A stretch of 64,000 bases of DNA from Burkholderia sp. BCC1644 (GCF_902833225.1 NZ_CADFEI010000004.1:124001-188000), one strand, 5' to 3'. Numbered from the stretch's first letter, positions 9,064 to 20,066 are shown. The notes: generated by a model not told the origin, from the letters alone. Numbers and translations are program-made.

Positions 9064-10155
9064 ATGAAAACCTTTCGCTCGGCCGCGACGGCCGTCTCGC
9101 TGGCGGCCGCCGCCGCCGCATCGCCGGGCGCGTACGCGCAGGGTAGCGTGACGCTGTACGGCATCGTGGACACCGGCGTGCAGTACTACAACAACGCCGC
9201 GGGCGGCGGCGCGGTCGCCGGCATGCCGTCGCTGACCGGTGAAGTGCCGTCGCGCTTCGGGTTACGCGGCGTCGAGGATCTCGGCGGCGGCTACCGCACG
9301 TTCTTCGTGCTCGAAAACGGCTTCGCGTTGAATTCCGGTGCACTGAACTACGGCGGCCGGATCTTCGGCCGGCAGGCGAACGTCGGCATCGATTCGCCGT
9401 ACGGCACGCTCACGCTCGGGCGGCAGATGAACATGTCGATGCTGGTGCTGCTCAATGCCGATGTGATCGGCCCGTCGATCCACTCGATGGCGAGCTTCGA
9501 CAGCTATTTGCCGAACGCGCGCAGCGACAACGCGATCGGTTACCTCGGTCACTTCGGCGGCATGACGCTCGGCGGTACGTACAGCACCGGTCGCGACTCG
9601 GCGGGCCCGGCCGGCCCGTCGGCCACGAACTGCGCGGGCAACGTGCCGGGCGACCCCGTTGCATGCCGGCAGTACACGATGATGGTTGCGTACGACGCGC
9701 CGCAATTCGGCGCGGCCGCTTCGTATGACGTGATGCACGGCGGCACGGGCGCGTCGGCGCCGCTGTCGAGCCCCGGTTATACGGACACGCGCACGATCGT
9801 CGACGCCTACGTGAAATTCGGCATCGCGAAGCTCGGCGCGGGGTGGATCCGCCGTAACACGGCGGCCGCCATGCACGGTCAGTCGGACATCTTTTTCGCG
9901 GGCGGCACGGTCTACGCGACGCCGGCGCTATCATTCGACGCACAGGCCGTGCGCTATCTGCTGCGCGGCCGCTACGACTCGAACCTGTTCGTCGCGCGCG
10001 CGAACTACAGCCTGTCGAAGCGTACGATGATCTATACGTCTGTCGGCTATATGACGAACAGCGCGCTCGGCACGTCGGCGGTGGCGGCCGGCGGCACCGT
10101 CCGCGCCGGCCAGAACCAGGTCGGTGTGATGGCGGGCATCCAGCAGCGCTTCTGA
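9064..10155 (+). CDS. Gram-negative general porin (OmpC/Omp32-like)
   Basis: A 363-residue outer-membrane porin. ATG 9064 (MKTFRSA) follows a TGGAGA site and gives a signal peptide cut after GAYA-Q. The mature start QGSVTLYGIVDTG is diagnostic of beta-proteobacterial porins. The sequence keeps the alternating beta-strand pattern, the loop-3 region (GRQMNMSMLVLLNADVIG) and the final strand ending in the C-terminal phenylalanine (GVMAGIQQRF) recognised by the BAM machinery. It sits between iorAB and an AraC regulator, and may admit their substrate. Confidence 0.92.
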   Translation: MKTFRSAATAVSLAAAAAASPGAYAQGSVTLYGIVDTGVQYYNNAAGGGAVAGMPSLTGEVPSRFGLRGVEDLGGGYRTFFVLENGFALNSGALNYGGRIFGRQANVGIDSPYGTLTLGRQMNMSMLVLLNADVIGPSIHSMASFDSYLPNARSDNAIGYLGHFGGMTLGGTYSTGRDSAGPAGPSATNCAGNVPGDPVACRQYTMMVAYDAPQFGAAASYDVMHGGTGASAPLSSPGYTDTRTIVDAYVKFGIAKLGAGWIRRNTAAAMHGQSDIFFAGGTVYATPALSFDAQAVRYLLRGRYDSNLFVARANYSLSKRTMIYTSVGYMTNSALGTSAVAAGGTVRAGQNQVGVMAGIQQRF

Positions 10156-10186
10156 CGCGGCGGCGCGCACTCCGGAGGTTTCGACG

Positions 10187-11149
10187 ATGACGACCGATCT
10201 ACTCAGCGATGTGCTGACCGACCTGCGGGCCGATGCGGTCGTCACCGGGCGCTTCACGCTGAGCGCGCCGTGGGCGATCCGCAAGCCGGCCGTCGCGGGC
10301 GCGCCGTTTCGTACCTGTGCGGGCAGCCCGTTCTTCCTGTCGGTCGCAGGCGCGGCGCCCGTGCACGTCGAGCCGGGCGACTTCGTGCTGCTGCCGCACG
10401 GCGACGAGCACGTGATGGCGTCGTCGCTCGACGAGCCGCCCGTGCCGTTCGACACGCTGATGGCAGACAAGGGCATCCGGCCGCGCTTCGACACGCCGCT
10501 CGAGTTCGTCGCGGGCGGCGGCGGCGCGACCAGCGAGCTTTACACGGGCATCGTCGTGTATCGGGACATCGTGCGCAGCCCGCTGTTCACCGTGCTGCCG
10601 CCGCTGATTCACGTCCGCGCGAACGACGCGGCCGTCGCGCCGTGGCTCGCGAGCACGCTGCAAAGTTTCATCGAGGAATCGATGGCGTGCCAGCCCGGCT
10701 GGGCCGTCGCCGCGACGCGTCTGGCCGACGTCCTGTTCGTGCAGCTGTTGCGCGCGCACTTGCAGTCGTCGGCGAATCACACGGGCTGGCTGCGGGGCCT
10801 GACCGATCCGCAGATCGGCCGCGCGATGGCGCTGATGCACCGCGATCCGCGCCGCAACTGGCAGCTCGCGAGCCTCGCGGCCGACGCCGGCATGTCGCGC
10901 TCGCGTTTTTGCGCGCGTTTCGCGGAGCTGGTCGGCGAAACGCCGATCGTTCACCTGACCGCGTACCGGATGTATCTGGCGAGTGGCGAACTCGCGCATG
11001 GCAAGCTGCGGCTGATCGAGATTGCCGAGCGGGTCGGCTACACGTCGGAGAAGGCGTTCGCGCGCGCATTCCACCGATGGTCGGGGATGGCACCGCGCCG
11101 CTATGCGCGCAACGCACAGGATCTGTATGACCTCGCACGACATGGATGA
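10187..11149 (+). CDS. AraC-family regulator with cupin N-terminal domain
   Basis: A 320-residue regulator with a GGAGG site 8 nt before its ATG. The N-terminal half is a cupin-type sensing domain (SPFFLSVAGAAPVHVEPGDFV, then LLPHGDEHVM). The C-terminal 100 residues hold the two AraC helix-turn-helix motifs (LASLAADAGMSRSRFCARF and LIEIAERVGYTSEKAFARAF) and the closing FHRWSGMAPRRYAR. It lies 31 bp after the porin and probably controls the porin and iorAB. Its end overlaps the start of the next, IclR-like gene. Confidence 0.88.
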   Translation: MTTDLLSDVLTDLRADAVVTGRFTLSAPWAIRKPAVAGAPFRTCAGSPFFLSVAGAAPVHVEPGDFVLLPHGDEHVMASSLDEPPVPFDTLMADKGIRPRFDTPLEFVAGGGGATSELYTGIVVYRDIVRSPLFTVLPPLIHVRANDAAVAPWLASTLQSFIEESMACQPGWAVAATRLADVLFVQLLRAHLQSSANHTGWLRGLTDPQIGRAMALMHRDPRRNWQLASLAADAGMSRSRFCARFAELVGETPIVHLTAYRMYLASGELAHGKLRLIEIAERVGYTSEKAFARAFHRWSGMAPRRYARNAQDLYDLARHG

Positions 11150-11804
11150 CGATGCGGCGCGCAACCGGGTGCCCGCGCTCGCACGCGGGCTCGCGATACT
11201 CGAAGCGGTCGCGGCGGGGCAGCCGCCCGCGACCGCGGCCGCGCTCGCGGCCCGGCTCGGCGTGCCGCGCAACTCGATCGCGCGGCTGCTGAGGACGCTG
11301 GTCCGGCAGCAGTTTCTGAGCGTCGACTCACACGGTGGCTACCGGCCCGGGTCGGCGACGGCACGCGTCGCTGCCGCGTACCTGAAAGCCCGGCCGGAAC
11401 TCGCGCGTGCGCAGCCGGTGCTGCACGCGTTGTCCGCGCGCAGCGGACTGGCCGCGCAGTTGCTCGGGCGGGATCGTGCGGAGGTCGTCGTGCTCGCGCA
11501 GGCGGCGCCCGATGGGGCCGCCTGCGTGCTGACGCGCGTCGGCGCACGCTTCGTCGGCCGGCCGGTGCAACGCGCGGATACGGAAGATGGCGTTACGCGC
11601 GACGTCCGGCACTTCGGCCGGGACGATGAAGCACGCGGCGCGCCCGGAATCGTTGCGATGCCGGTGGATGCGTGCGATGCGCTTGCGATCGGCGTGGCGC
11701 TCGACACGCCGGACGATGCAAGGCGGCAGCACGTGCGTGCGCTGCTCGGCGAAGCGGCAGAACGTCTGTCGGACGTACTGGCCGATGCGGCCGATCGTTG
11801 CTGA
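11127..11804 (+). CDS. Short IclR-type regulator
   Basis: A 225-residue protein with a clear IclR-type winged helix near the N-terminus (ARGLAILEAVAAG, LAARLGVPRNSIARLLRTLV). ATG 11127 has an AGGA site and overlaps the AraC gene by 23 bp; ATG 11142 would overlap it by 8 bp but lacks a ribosome site. The effector domain is shorter and more divergent than in typical 250-270 residue members, and ends VALDTPDDARRQHVRALL. This could be a reduced or ligand-independent regulator. The tight overlap says it is made together with the AraC protein. Confidence 0.7.
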   Translation: MTSHDMDDDAARNRVPALARGLAILEAVAAGQPPATAAALAARLGVPRNSIARLLRTLVRQQFLSVDSHGGYRPGSATARVAAAYLKARPELARAQPVLHALSARSGLAAQLLGRDRAEVVVLAQAAPDGAACVLTRVGARFVGRPVQRADTEDGVTRDVRHFGRDDEARGAPGIVAMPVDACDALAIGVALDTPDDARRQHVRALLGEAAERLSDVLADAADRC

Positions 11805-11935
11805 ATCGAATCCCGACCGCTCCTGGCCGAGGCCGCACATGGCGTACCGCGCACGGCGCGGCGCTCGTCCGGCGAGCCGGTCGGCACACGGAGCGCAGCG
11901 GCAGGCCCCGCCGCTGCGTTTCCGGCCGTTTCCCG

Positions 11936-14900
11936 TTACTCCCCGGCGACGGCCGGCCCGCCGGTATTGCCGCGGCGGTTGCGGCGCTTCTCTCCCCACA
12001 CGCGGAACCGGTCCATGTACAGGTAGACGACCGGCGTCGTATAGAGCGTCAGCACCTGCGACACGATCAGGCCGCCGGCGATCGCGATCCCGAGCGGCGC
12101 GCGCAGCTCGGCACCGTCGCCGCTGCCGAATGCGAGCGGCAATGCGCCCAGCAGCGCCGCCATCGTCGTCATCATGATCGGACGGAAGCGCAGCAGGCAT
12201 GCCTCGTGGATCGCGTCGAACGACGACTTCTGGTTGTTGCGCGTCTGGTCGATCGCGAAGTCGACCATCATGATCGCGTTCTTCTTCACGATACCGATCA
12301 GCAGGATCACGCCGATCAGCGCGATGATGCTGAACTCGGTCTTGAACAGCAGCAGCGCGAGCAGCGCGCCGACGCCGGCCGACGGCAGCGTCGACAGGAT
12401 CGTGATCGGGTGGATGTAGCTCTCGTACAGGATCCCGAGCACGATGTAGACGGCCAGCAGCGCGGCGAGGATCAGGATCGGCTGGTCGTTCATCGACTGC
12501 TGGAACGCCTGCGCGGTGCCCTGGAAGCTGCCGACGATCGTCGGCGGGACGCCGAGCTGCGCCATCGTCTGGTAGATCACCTGCGTCGCCTGCGACAGCG
12601 ACACGCCCGGCGGCAGGTTGAACGAGATCGTCGTCGCGACGAACAGCCCCTGGTGGTTGACCGACAGCGGCGTCGTGCTCGGCCCGAACGTCGCGATCGC
12701 CGACAGCGGGATCATCGTCGACTTCGACGTCGACACCGAGGCACCCGACGACGCGCTCGACTTGCCGCTCGCCGCGATCGCGTTGAGCGCCTGGTTGCGC
12801 GCGGAGTCGGACGCGATCGCCGCGGCGCTCTGCGTACCCGTGCCGGCGCTCGACGTGCCGGCCGATGTCGCGACATAGGTGCCGGCGGCCGCGTTGGTGG
12901 TCTGCGAGCCGTTCGCGCTGCCGCCCGACGTGCTGATCCACACCTGGTTCAGCATCTCGGGGCTCTGCCAGTATTTCGGCGCGACTTCCATCACGACGTG
13001 GTACTGGTTCAGCGGGTTGTAGATCGTCGAGACCTGGCGCTGGCCGAACGCGTCGTACAGCGTGTTGTCGATCTGCGCGGGCTTGATGCCGAAGCGCGCG
13101 GCCGTCGCGCGGTCGATCGTCACCATCGCCTCGAGGCCGCCTTGCTGCTGGTCGGAGTTCACGTCGGTCAGCTCCGGGCGCTTCTGCAGCGCCTCGGTCA
13201 GGATCGGCCCCCACTTGTACAGGTCGGCGCTCGAATCGCCGAGCAGCGTGAACTGGTACTGCGCGTTGCTCTGCCGGCCGCCGACGCGGATGTCCTGCGC
13301 GGCCTGCAGGAACGTGCGCGCACCCGCGACGTCCGCCAGCGGCGGGCGCAGCTGCTGGATCACCTGGTCGGCCGACAGCTTGCGTTCGGTGCGGTCCTTT
13401 AGCGTGACGAACATGAAGCCCGAGTTGGTCTGCGTGCCGCCCGTGAAGCCCGCGACGCTCTTCACGTTCGGGTTGCTCTGCACGATCCGCATCATCTCGG
13501 AGAATTTCAGCTTCATCGCCTGGAACGACGTCGACTGGTCGGCCTGGATGCCGCCGATCATCAGCCCGGTGTCCTGCTGCGGGAAGAAGCCCTTCGGCAC
13601 GACGATGTACAGGTAGACGTTCAGCCCGATCGTTGCGAACAGGGTCAGCAGGATCAGCAGCGGCCGGCGCAGCGCCCACGACAGCGAGCGCTCGTAGCCG
13701 CGCTGCATGCGCGAGAAGCCGCGCTCGAGGAAGCGCCCGAAGCGGCCCTCGCTTCGCGGGTCGTGCGATTCGGGCAGCAGGCGCGCGCACATCATCGGCG
13801 TGACGGTGAGCGACACCGCGAGCGACACGGCGATCGCGAGCGACAGCGTCAGCGCGAACTCGCGGAACAGGCGCCCGACGATGCCGCCCATCAGCAGGAT
13901 CGGCAGGAACACCGCGACGAGCGAGATGCTCATCGACAGCACCGTGAAGCCGACCTCGCGCGCGCCGTCGAATGCGGCCTGCATGCGCGACTTGCCGTTC
14001 TCGATGTGCCGCGAGATGTTCTCGAGCACGACGATCGCATCGTCGACGACGAAGCCGGTCGCGACGATCAGCGCCATCAGCGACAGGTTGTCGATCGAGA
14101 AGCCGAGCAGGTACATCGCACCGAACGTGCCGATGATCGAGATCGGCACCGCGACGCTCGGGATCAGCGTCGCGCGCCAGTTGCGCAGGAACAGGAACAC
14201 GACCATCACGACGAGGCTGACCGCGATCAGCAGCGTGTGCTCGGTGTCCTTCAGCGACGCGCGGATGGTGGTCGAGCGGTCGAGCACCGGCGTGACCGTG
14301 ATGTCGGCCGGCAGCGACGCGGTGAGCTGCGGCAGCGCCGCGCGCACACGGTCGATCGTGTCGATGATGTTCGCGCCGGGCGAGCGGTAGAGGATCACGA
14401 GCACCGCGCGCTTGCCGTTCGACAAACCGAGGTTGCGCAGGTCCTCGACCGAATCGACGACGTCGGACAGGTCGGACAGCCGTACGGCGGAGCCGTTGCG
14501 GTAGGCGACGACGAGGTCGCGGTATTGCGACGCCTGGGAGGCCTGGTCGTTCGTATAGAGCTGGTAGCGCTGCGGACCGAATTCGATCGCGCCCTTCGGC
14601 GCGTTGGCGTTCGCGGAAGCCAGCGCCGCGCGCACGTCCTCGAGGCCGATCCCGTAGTGGAACAGCGCCTGCGGTTCGAGCTCGACGCGCACGGCCGGGT
14701 TCGCGGAACCGCTCACCGAGACCTGGCCGATCCCGTCGATCTGCGACAGCGACTGCTGCAGCACCGTCGACGCCGAGTCGTACAGCTTCGCGGCCGACGA
14801 CGTTTCCGAGGTCAGCGACACGATCATGATCGGCGAATCGGCCGGGTTGACCTTGCGGTAGGTCGGGTTGCTCTTCAGCGCGGCGGGCAGGTCGGCGCGC

Positions 14901-15244
14901 GCCGCGTTGATCGCGGCCTGCACGTCGCGCGCGGCGCCGTCGATGTCGCGGTTCAGGCCGAACTGCAGGATGATCCGCGCGTTGCCGACCGTGCTCGTCG
15001 ACGTCATTTCGGACACGTCGGCGATCGAGCCTAGGTGCCGCTCCAGCGGGCTCGTCACGCTGGTCGCGACCGTTTCCGGGCTCGCGCCCGGCAGCGATGC
15101 CTGCACCGAGATCGTCGGGAAGTCGACCTGCGGCAGCGGCGACACCGGCAGCTTGATGAACGCGAACAGGCCCGCGAGCGCGACGCCGATCGCGAGCAGC
15201 GTCGTCGCGACGGGGCGGGTGATGAAGGGGCGCGACAGGTTCAT
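11936..15244 (-). CDS. mdtC: RND efflux permease, MdtC-like, with Ser/Ala-rich insertion
   Basis: A 1102-residue inner-membrane proton/drug antiporter. It shows the RND layout: an N-terminal helix ([19 protein letters not shown]), two large periplasmic loops, and twelve helices. The proton-relay pair is in TM4 ([15 protein letters not shown], near residue 400). It is about 75 residues longer than usual; the extra part is a Gly/Ser/Thr/Ala-rich stretch near 770-843 in the second periplasmic loop. In the MdtABC family MdtB and MdtC form a heterotrimer fed by MdtA. It is last in the operon; no outer-membrane channel gene follows, so a TolC/OprM-type partner must come from elsewhere. Confidence 0.92.
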   Translation of the reverse strand: MNLSRPFITRPVATTLLAIGVALAGLFAFIKLPVSPLPQVDFPTISVQASLPGASPETVATSVTSPLERHLGSIADVSEMTSTSTVGNARIILQFGLNRDIDGAARDVQAAINAARADLPAALKSNPTYRKVNPADSPIMIVSLTSETSSAAKLYDSASTVLQQSLSQIDGIGQVSVSGSANPAVRVELEPQALFHYGIGLEDVRAALASANANAPKGAIEFGPQRYQLYTNDQASQASQYRDLVVAYRNGSAVRLSDLSDVVDSVEDLRNLGLSNGKRAVLVILYRSPGANIIDTIDRVRAALPQLTASLPADITVTPVLDRSTTIRASLKDTEHTLLIAVSLVVMVVFLFLRNWRATLIPSVAVPISIIGTFGAMYLLGFSIDNLSLMALIVATGFVVDDAIVVLENISRHIENGKSRMQAAFDGAREVGFTVLSMSISLVAVFLPILLMGGIVGRLFREFALTLSLAIAVSLAVSLTVTPMMCARLLPESHDPRSEGRFGRFLERGFSRMQRGYERSLSWALRRPLLILLTLFATIGLNVYLYIVVPKGFFPQQDTGLMIGGIQADQSTSFQAMKLKFSEMMRIVQSNPNVKSVAGFTGGTQTNSGFMFVTLKDRTERKLSADQVIQQLRPPLADVAGARTFLQAAQDIRVGGRQSNAQYQFTLLGDSSADLYKWGPILTEALQKRPELTDVNSDQQQGGLEAMVTIDRATAARFGIKPAQIDNTLYDAFGQRQVSTIYNPLNQYHVVMEVAPKYWQSPEMLNQVWISTSGGSANGSQTTNAAAGTYVATSAGTSSAGTGTQSAAAIASDSARNQALNAIAASGKSSASSGASVSTSKSTMIPLSAIATFGPSTTPLSVNHQGLFVATTISFNLPPGVSLSQATQVIYQTMAQLGVPPTIVGSFQGTAQAFQQSMNDQPILILAALLAVYIVLGILYESYIHPITILSTLPSAGVGALLALLLFKTEFSIIALIGVILLIGIVKKNAIMMVDFAIDQTRNNQKSSFDAIHEACLLRFRPIMMTTMAALLGALPLAFGSGDGAELRAPLGIAIAGGLIVSQVLTLYTTPVVYLYMDRFRVWGEKRRNRRGNTGGPAVAGE

Positions 15245-15296
15245 GTCGGCACTCGCTGGGCCGCCGCGTGTTCCGACGGATGCGTTTTCGGGAGAT

Positions 15297-15339
15297 GGGG
15301 GGGCTGCGCCCCCCCACGCGAACGAAGTGAGCGTAGGGG
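15297..15339. repeat. Two competing hairpins between mdtB and mdtC
   Basis: The 104-bp gap between mdtB and mdtC holds a perfect 7-bp hairpin (G7-CTGCG-C7, 15297-15315). Its C-rich arm also fits a second arm: CCCC-c-ACGC (15311-15319) pairs with GCGT-a-GGGG (15331-15339). The two folds exclude each other. It resembles a mobile-looking intergenic palindrome common in Burkholderia genomes (from memory), and could adjust the MdtB to MdtC ratio. Confidence 0.6.
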
Positions 15340-15348
15340 TCGTTTCAT

Positions 15349-18300
15349 TTACGCATCCGTGCGCGTGCCGGCGTCAGGGCCGTGGCGTTCGAACCAGCCG
15401 CGCACGCGGCGCGCGAGCGAGTCGAAGCCGAGGTAGATCACGGGCGTCGTGAACAGCGTCAGCACCTGCGACACGATCAGGCCGCCGGCGATCGCGATCC
15501 CGAGCGGCTGGCGCAGCTCGGAACCCGCGCCGGAGCCGACGATCAGCGGCACCGCGCCGAGCAGCGCGGCGAGCGTCGTCATCAGGATCGGCCGGAAGCG
15601 CAGCAGGCACGCCTGGTAGATCGCCTCGCGCGGCGGCTTGCCTTCGACGCGTTCGGCCTCGAGCGCGAAGTCGATCATCATGATCGCGTTCTTCTTCACG
15701 ATGCCGATCAGCAGCACGATGCCGATGATCCCGATGATGTCGAGATCGTGCCCGGTGATCATCAGCGCGAGCAGCGCGCCGACGCCGGCCGACGGCAGCG
15801 TCGACAGGATCGTGATCGGGTGGATGTAGCTCTCGTACAGCACGCCGAGCACGATGTACATCGTGATGACCGCCGCGAGGATCAGGAACAGCTGGTTCGA
15901 CAGCGAGGCCTGGAACGCGAGCGCCGCACCCTGGAAGCGCGTCTGGAACGACGCGGGCAGGTTGATGTCCTTCTCGGCGGCCTCGATCGCCTTGACGGCT
16001 TCGCCGAGCGACGCGCCCTGCGCGAGGTTGAACGAGATCGTCGTCGACGGGAACTGCGACAGGTGCGCGACCAGCAGCGGCGACGGCCGCTCGTGGAACG
16101 ATGCGATCGACGACAGCGGCACCTGGCCGCCGCCCGCCGACGGCAGGTAGATGTCGTTCAGCGATTGCGCGTAGTGCTGCTCCTTCGGCTCCGACTCGAG
16201 AATCACGCGGTACTGGTTCGACTGCGTGAAGATCGTCGACACGATGCGCTGGCCGAACGCGTCGTACAGCGCGTTGTCGACGGTCGCCGGCGTGATGCCG
16301 AAGCGCGCGGCGCTCGCGCGGTCGATCTCGATGTACACCGACTGGCCGTTGCTCTGCAAGTCGGTCGCGACGTCGGCGAGCGACGGCTCCTGCTGCAGCC
16401 GCGCGACGAGCTTCGGTACCCAGGTCGCGAATTCGTCCGGGTTCGGGCTCGTCAGCATGAACTGGTACTGCGTCGGGCTGACGGTCGAATCGATCGTCAG
16501 ATCCTGCACCGACTGCATGAACAGCGAGATGCCCGTGATGTTCGACACGCGGTGCTGCAGGTCCCGGATGATCTGCGCGGACGTTTCGGAACGATCGTCG
16601 CGCGCCTTCAGGTTGATCAGCATGCGGCCGCTGTTCAGCGTGATGTTGCTGCCGTCGACGCCGATGAACGACGTGAGGCTGTCGACGTTCGGATCTTTCA
16701 GGATCTCGGCCGCGAGCGCCTGCTGCCGTTCGGCCATCGCGCCGTACGAGATCGACTGCGGCGCCTGCGTGATCGCCTGGATCACGCCGGTGTCCTGCGC
16801 GGGGAAGAAGCCCTTCGGAACGTAGACATAGAGCAGGGCGGTCAGCCCGAGCGTCAGCAGCGCGACGACGAGCGTCGAGCGCTGGCGGTTCAGCACCCAT
16901 TCGAGCGCGACCGCGTAGCGCGCGATCACCCAGTCGATCGCGCGGTGCACGCGTGCCTCGAAGCGGTGGCTTTCCGGCGGCGGCGAATGGCGCAGCAGCT
17001 TCGCGCACATCATCGGCACGAGCGTGAGCGACACGATCGCCGAGATCACGATCGTCACGGCGAGCGTGATCGCGAATTCGTGGAACAGGCGCCCGACCAC
17101 GTCGCCCATGAACAGCAGCGGGATCAGCACCGCGATCAGCGACACCGTCAGCGAGATGATCGTGAAGCCGATCTGCTTCGAGCCCTTCAGCGCGGCCTCG
17201 AGCCCCGTTTCGCCTTCCTCGACGTAGCGCGCGATGTTCTCGATCATCACGATCGCATCGTCGACGACGAAGCCGGTCGCGATGGTGAGCGCCATCAGCG
17301 ACAGGTTGTTCAGCGAGAAGCCGGCCATGTACATCACCGCGAGCGTGCCGATCAGCGACAGCGGCACCGACAGGCTCGGGATGATCGTCGCGTAGACGTT
17401 CGCGAGGAACAGGTACATCACGAGCACGACGAGCCCGACTGCGAGCAGCAGCTCGAACTGCACGTCGCGCACGGCCGCGCGGATCATCGTCGTGCGGTCG
17501 GTGACGATCTCGACGTCGAGCGCGGCTGGCAGCGTTTCCTGCAGCTTCGGCAACTGCGCCTTGATTGCGTCGACCGTCTGGATCACGTTCGCGCCCGGCT
17601 GCCGCTGCACGTTCAGGATGATCGCGGGATCGGAATTCACCCACGCGCCGAGCTTGGTGTTCTCCGAGCCGGCGACGACCGTCGCGACGTCGGTCAGCAT
17701 CACCGGGCGGCCGTTCTTGTACGCGACGACCGCGCTGTTGTACTGGTCCGCGCTCGTCAGCTGGTCGTTCGCGTTGATCGTGTACGCGCGCGTCGGGCCG
17801 TCGAAGTTGCCCTTCGGCGTATTCACGTTCAGGTTCGAGATCGTCGTGCGCAGGTCGTCGAGGTTCATCCCGTACTGCGCAAGCGCGGTCGGGTTCGCCT
17901 GGATCCGCACGGCCGGCCGGTTGCCGCCCGACAGGCTGACGAGGCCGACGCCCGCGATCTGCGAGATCTTCATCGCGAGGCGCGTGTCGGCGAGGTCCTG
18001 CACTTGCGTGAGCGGCAGCGTCTTCGACTTGACGGCGAGCGTGATCACCGGCGCATCGGCCGGGTTGACCTTCGCGTAGATCGGCGGGGCAGGGAGGTCG
18101 GACGGCAGCAGGTTGCCGGCCGCGTTGATCGCGGCCTGCACTTCCTGTTCGGCGATGTCGAGCGGCAGGTCGAGCGAGAACTGCAGCGTGATCACCGACG
18201 CGCCGGCCGAGCTTTGCGACGACATCTGGTTCAGCGACGGCATCTGCCCGAATTGCCGCTCGAGCGGCGCGGTGACCGACGAGGTCATCACCTCCGGGCT

Positions 18301-18462
18301 CGCACCCGGGTAGAAGGTCTGGACCTGGATCGTCGGGTAGTCGACTTCGGGCAGCGCGGCAAGCGGCAGAAAGCGCAGCGCGACGAGACCGGCCAGCATG
18401 ATCGCCGCCATCAGGAGGGCGGTGCCGACCGGCCGGAGAATGAAGAGGCGGGATGGATTCAT
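15349..18462 (-). CDS. mdtB: RND efflux permease, MdtB-like
   Basis: A 1037-residue RND permease of normal length for MdtB. The N-terminus ([19 protein letters not shown]) is the first membrane helix. The TM4 aspartate pair is in [20 protein letters not shown] (near residue 400), and a second-half motif is [19 protein letters not shown]. Family members export bile salts, novobiocin and other amphiphiles in other bacteria; the substrate range here is unknown. It starts 15 bp after mdtA and is followed by mdtC after a 104-bp gap carrying a repeat. Confidence 0.93.
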   Translation of the reverse strand: MNPSRLFILRPVGTALLMAAIMLAGLVALRFLPLAALPEVDYPTIQVQTFYPGASPEVMTSSVTAPLERQFGQMPSLNQMSSQSSAGASVITLQFSLDLPLDIAEQEVQAAINAAGNLLPSDLPAPPIYAKVNPADAPVITLAVKSKTLPLTQVQDLADTRLAMKISQIAGVGLVSLSGGNRPAVRIQANPTALAQYGMNLDDLRTTISNLNVNTPKGNFDGPTRAYTINANDQLTSADQYNSAVVAYKNGRPVMLTDVATVVAGSENTKLGAWVNSDPAIILNVQRQPGANVIQTVDAIKAQLPKLQETLPAALDVEIVTDRTTMIRAAVRDVQFELLLAVGLVVLVMYLFLANVYATIIPSLSVPLSLIGTLAVMYMAGFSLNNLSLMALTIATGFVVDDAIVMIENIARYVEEGETGLEAALKGSKQIGFTIISLTVSLIAVLIPLLFMGDVVGRLFHEFAITLAVTIVISAIVSLTLVPMMCAKLLRHSPPPESHRFEARVHRAIDWVIARYAVALEWVLNRQRSTLVVALLTLGLTALLYVYVPKGFFPAQDTGVIQAITQAPQSISYGAMAERQQALAAEILKDPNVDSLTSFIGVDGSNITLNSGRMLINLKARDDRSETSAQIIRDLQHRVSNITGISLFMQSVQDLTIDSTVSPTQYQFMLTSPNPDEFATWVPKLVARLQQEPSLADVATDLQSNGQSVYIEIDRASAARFGITPATVDNALYDAFGQRIVSTIFTQSNQYRVILESEPKEQHYAQSLNDIYLPSAGGGQVPLSSIASFHERPSPLLVAHLSQFPSTTISFNLAQGASLGEAVKAIEAAEKDINLPASFQTRFQGAALAFQASLSNQLFLILAAVITMYIVLGVLYESYIHPITILSTLPSAGVGALLALMITGHDLDIIGIIGIVLLIGIVKKNAIMMIDFALEAERVEGKPPREAIYQACLLRFRPILMTTLAALLGAVPLIVGSGAGSELRQPLGIAIAGGLIVSQVLTLFTTPVIYLGFDSLARRVRGWFERHGPDAGTRTDA

Positions 18463-18477
18463 CGAGCGGCCCGCGCG

Positions 18478-19839
18478 TTATTGGGCCGCTGCTTGCGACG
18501 CACCGTGCTTGTGTCCACCGCGATGGCCGGCGGTGCCCGATGCGCCCGACGCCGCACCGGCGCCGCGCGCGCCCGACGCGCCTTTCGGCTTGTCGGCCGG
18601 AATCGAGATCTTCGCGCCTTCGCGCAGGCGGTCGGAGCCGTCGGTCACCACGCGCTCGCCGAGCGCGACGCCGCTGACGATGCTCGTGCGTTCGCCGTCG
18701 ACCGGGCCGATCGTGACCTTGCGCACCGTCACCGTGTTGTCGGGTTTCACGACATAGACGAACTGGCCGATCGAGCCCGTCAGCACCGCGGACGTCGGCA
18801 CGATCGTCGCGTTGCGCAGCACGTCGACGAGCAGCCGCGTGTTCACGAACTGATTCGGGAACAGCATGCCTTCCTTGTTATCGAAGTTCGCGCGCAGCTT
18901 GACCGTGCCGGTGCTCGTGTCGATCTGGTTGTCGAGCGTCGCGAGCGAGCCCGTCTCGAGCGGCACCGTGTTGTTGCGGTTGTACGCGGTGACCGACAGC
19001 TTCTGGCCCGCGTTCACCTGCTTGAGGATCTGCGGCAGGTTGTCTTCCGATGTCGTGAAGATCACGCTCATCGGCTGCAGCTGCGTGATCACGACGAGGC
19101 CGTTGGTGTCGCCGGCCGTCACGTAGTTGCCCGGGTCGACCTGGCGCAGGCCGACGCGGCCCGACACCGGCGCCGTGATGCGTGCATACGTGAGGTTCAG
19201 TTTCGCGGAATCGATCGCGGCCTGGTCGGTCTTCACCGCGCCTTCGTACTGCTTGACGAGCGACGCCTGCGTATCGACGGTTTGCGACGCGATCGAATCC
19301 TGCGACAGCAGCGTCTGGTAGCGCTTCAGGTCGAGGCGCGCCGTCGCGAGCAGGGCCGAGTCGCGTGCATGCGTGCCTTCGGCGTTCTCGAGCGACACCT
19401 GGTACGGGCGCGGGTCGATCTGCGCGAGCACGTCGCCTTTCTTGACGATCTGGCCTTCCTGGAACGACACCGACTGCAGGTAGCCCGACAGTTGCGTCTT
19501 GACCGTCACGTTCGCGAGCGGCGTCACGGTGCCGAGCGCGGACAGCACGATCGGCATCTCGCCCTGCGTCGCGGTCGCGACCTGCACGGGCTGCGGAACG
19601 TTCGCCATGGCAGCGGGGCCGCCGCGGCCGCGATGGCCGCCTGCGCTGCTGCCGGCGGTTGCGCTTGCGCCGTTCGCCGTGCCGCCCGCGGCCGGCGTGC
19701 GGTTCCACGGGTGCCACCACAGCAGGCCGCCGATGGCGACGACCGCGACCGTGCCGATCATCAGCGTGCGGCGCGGACGCCGTGCGGCGGGCGACGCGGG
19801 GTCTTTCGAAGGGGGCGTGGGCTTTTGTTCGTTATCCAT
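18478..19839 (-). CDS. mdtA: RND periplasmic adaptor, MdtA-like
   Basis: A 453-residue membrane-fusion protein that joins the inner-membrane pump to an outer-membrane channel. Instead of a lipobox it has an N-terminal anchor helix (TLMIGTVAVVAIGGLLWW), with a basic cytoplasmic start. Barrel-sandwich and hairpin domains follow (LANVTVKTQLSGYLQSVSF, DVLAQIDPRPYQ, LTYARITAPVSGRVGLRQ). The C-terminus is a low-complexity Gly/Ala/His tail (GAGAASGASGTAGHRGGHKH). It is first in the mdtABC-type operon; three GTTAC repeats lie upstream. Confidence 0.92.
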   Translation of the reverse strand: MDNEQKPTPPSKDPASPAARRPRRTLMIGTVAVVAIGGLLWWHPWNRTPAAGGTANGASATAGSSAGGHRGRGGPAAMANVPQPVQVATATQGEMPIVLSALGTVTPLANVTVKTQLSGYLQSVSFQEGQIVKKGDVLAQIDPRPYQVSLENAEGTHARDSALLATARLDLKRYQTLLSQDSIASQTVDTQASLVKQYEGAVKTDQAAIDSAKLNLTYARITAPVSGRVGLRQVDPGNYVTAGDTNGLVVITQLQPMSVIFTTSEDNLPQILKQVNAGQKLSVTAYNRNNTVPLETGSLATLDNQIDTSTGTVKLRANFDNKEGMLFPNQFVNTRLLVDVLRNATIVPTSAVLTGSIGQFVYVVKPDNTVTVRKVTIGPVDGERTSIVSGVALGERVVTDGSDRLREGAKISIPADKPKGASGARGAGAASGASGTAGHRGGHKHGASQAAAQ

Positions 19840-20020
19840 CGTGATCTGTCAGGAAGACGGCGCGGCGTGCCGGAAATCGGACTGCTGGGCTGCGCGTGGG
19901 CGAGCGGGTGACGGGAAGGGGGCCCGGCTCGGTCCGGGGCCCCGCCGACCCGCGCGGGAAAAGAGCGGTGCGCACCGCGAATGCGGCGCGACGATGGGCA
20001 TGATCCTACGTCCCGTCCCC

Positions 20021-20066
20021 GTTACAGTCCAGTGGTCTATCTTTCAACGGGTTACGGTCGTTACAG
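20021..20066 (-). promoter_or_regulatory. Repeated GTAAC boxes upstream of mdtA
   Basis: Three copies of a heptamer, read as CTGTAAC or CCGTAAC on the mdtA strand, lie at 20060-20066, 20051-20057 and 20021-20027. Direct repeats like these are common targets of OmpR-type response regulators. A weak TTGAAA (20042-20047) lies between them. The regulator is not encoded nearby; binding is inference. Confidence 0.35.

Noticed and set aside
15382..19911. A 1509-codon open frame on the plus strand across mdtB and mdtA
   Set aside because: It is antisense to well-supported RND genes, is very rich in Arg and repeats no known domain; long antisense frames are expected in DNA with this GC bias.
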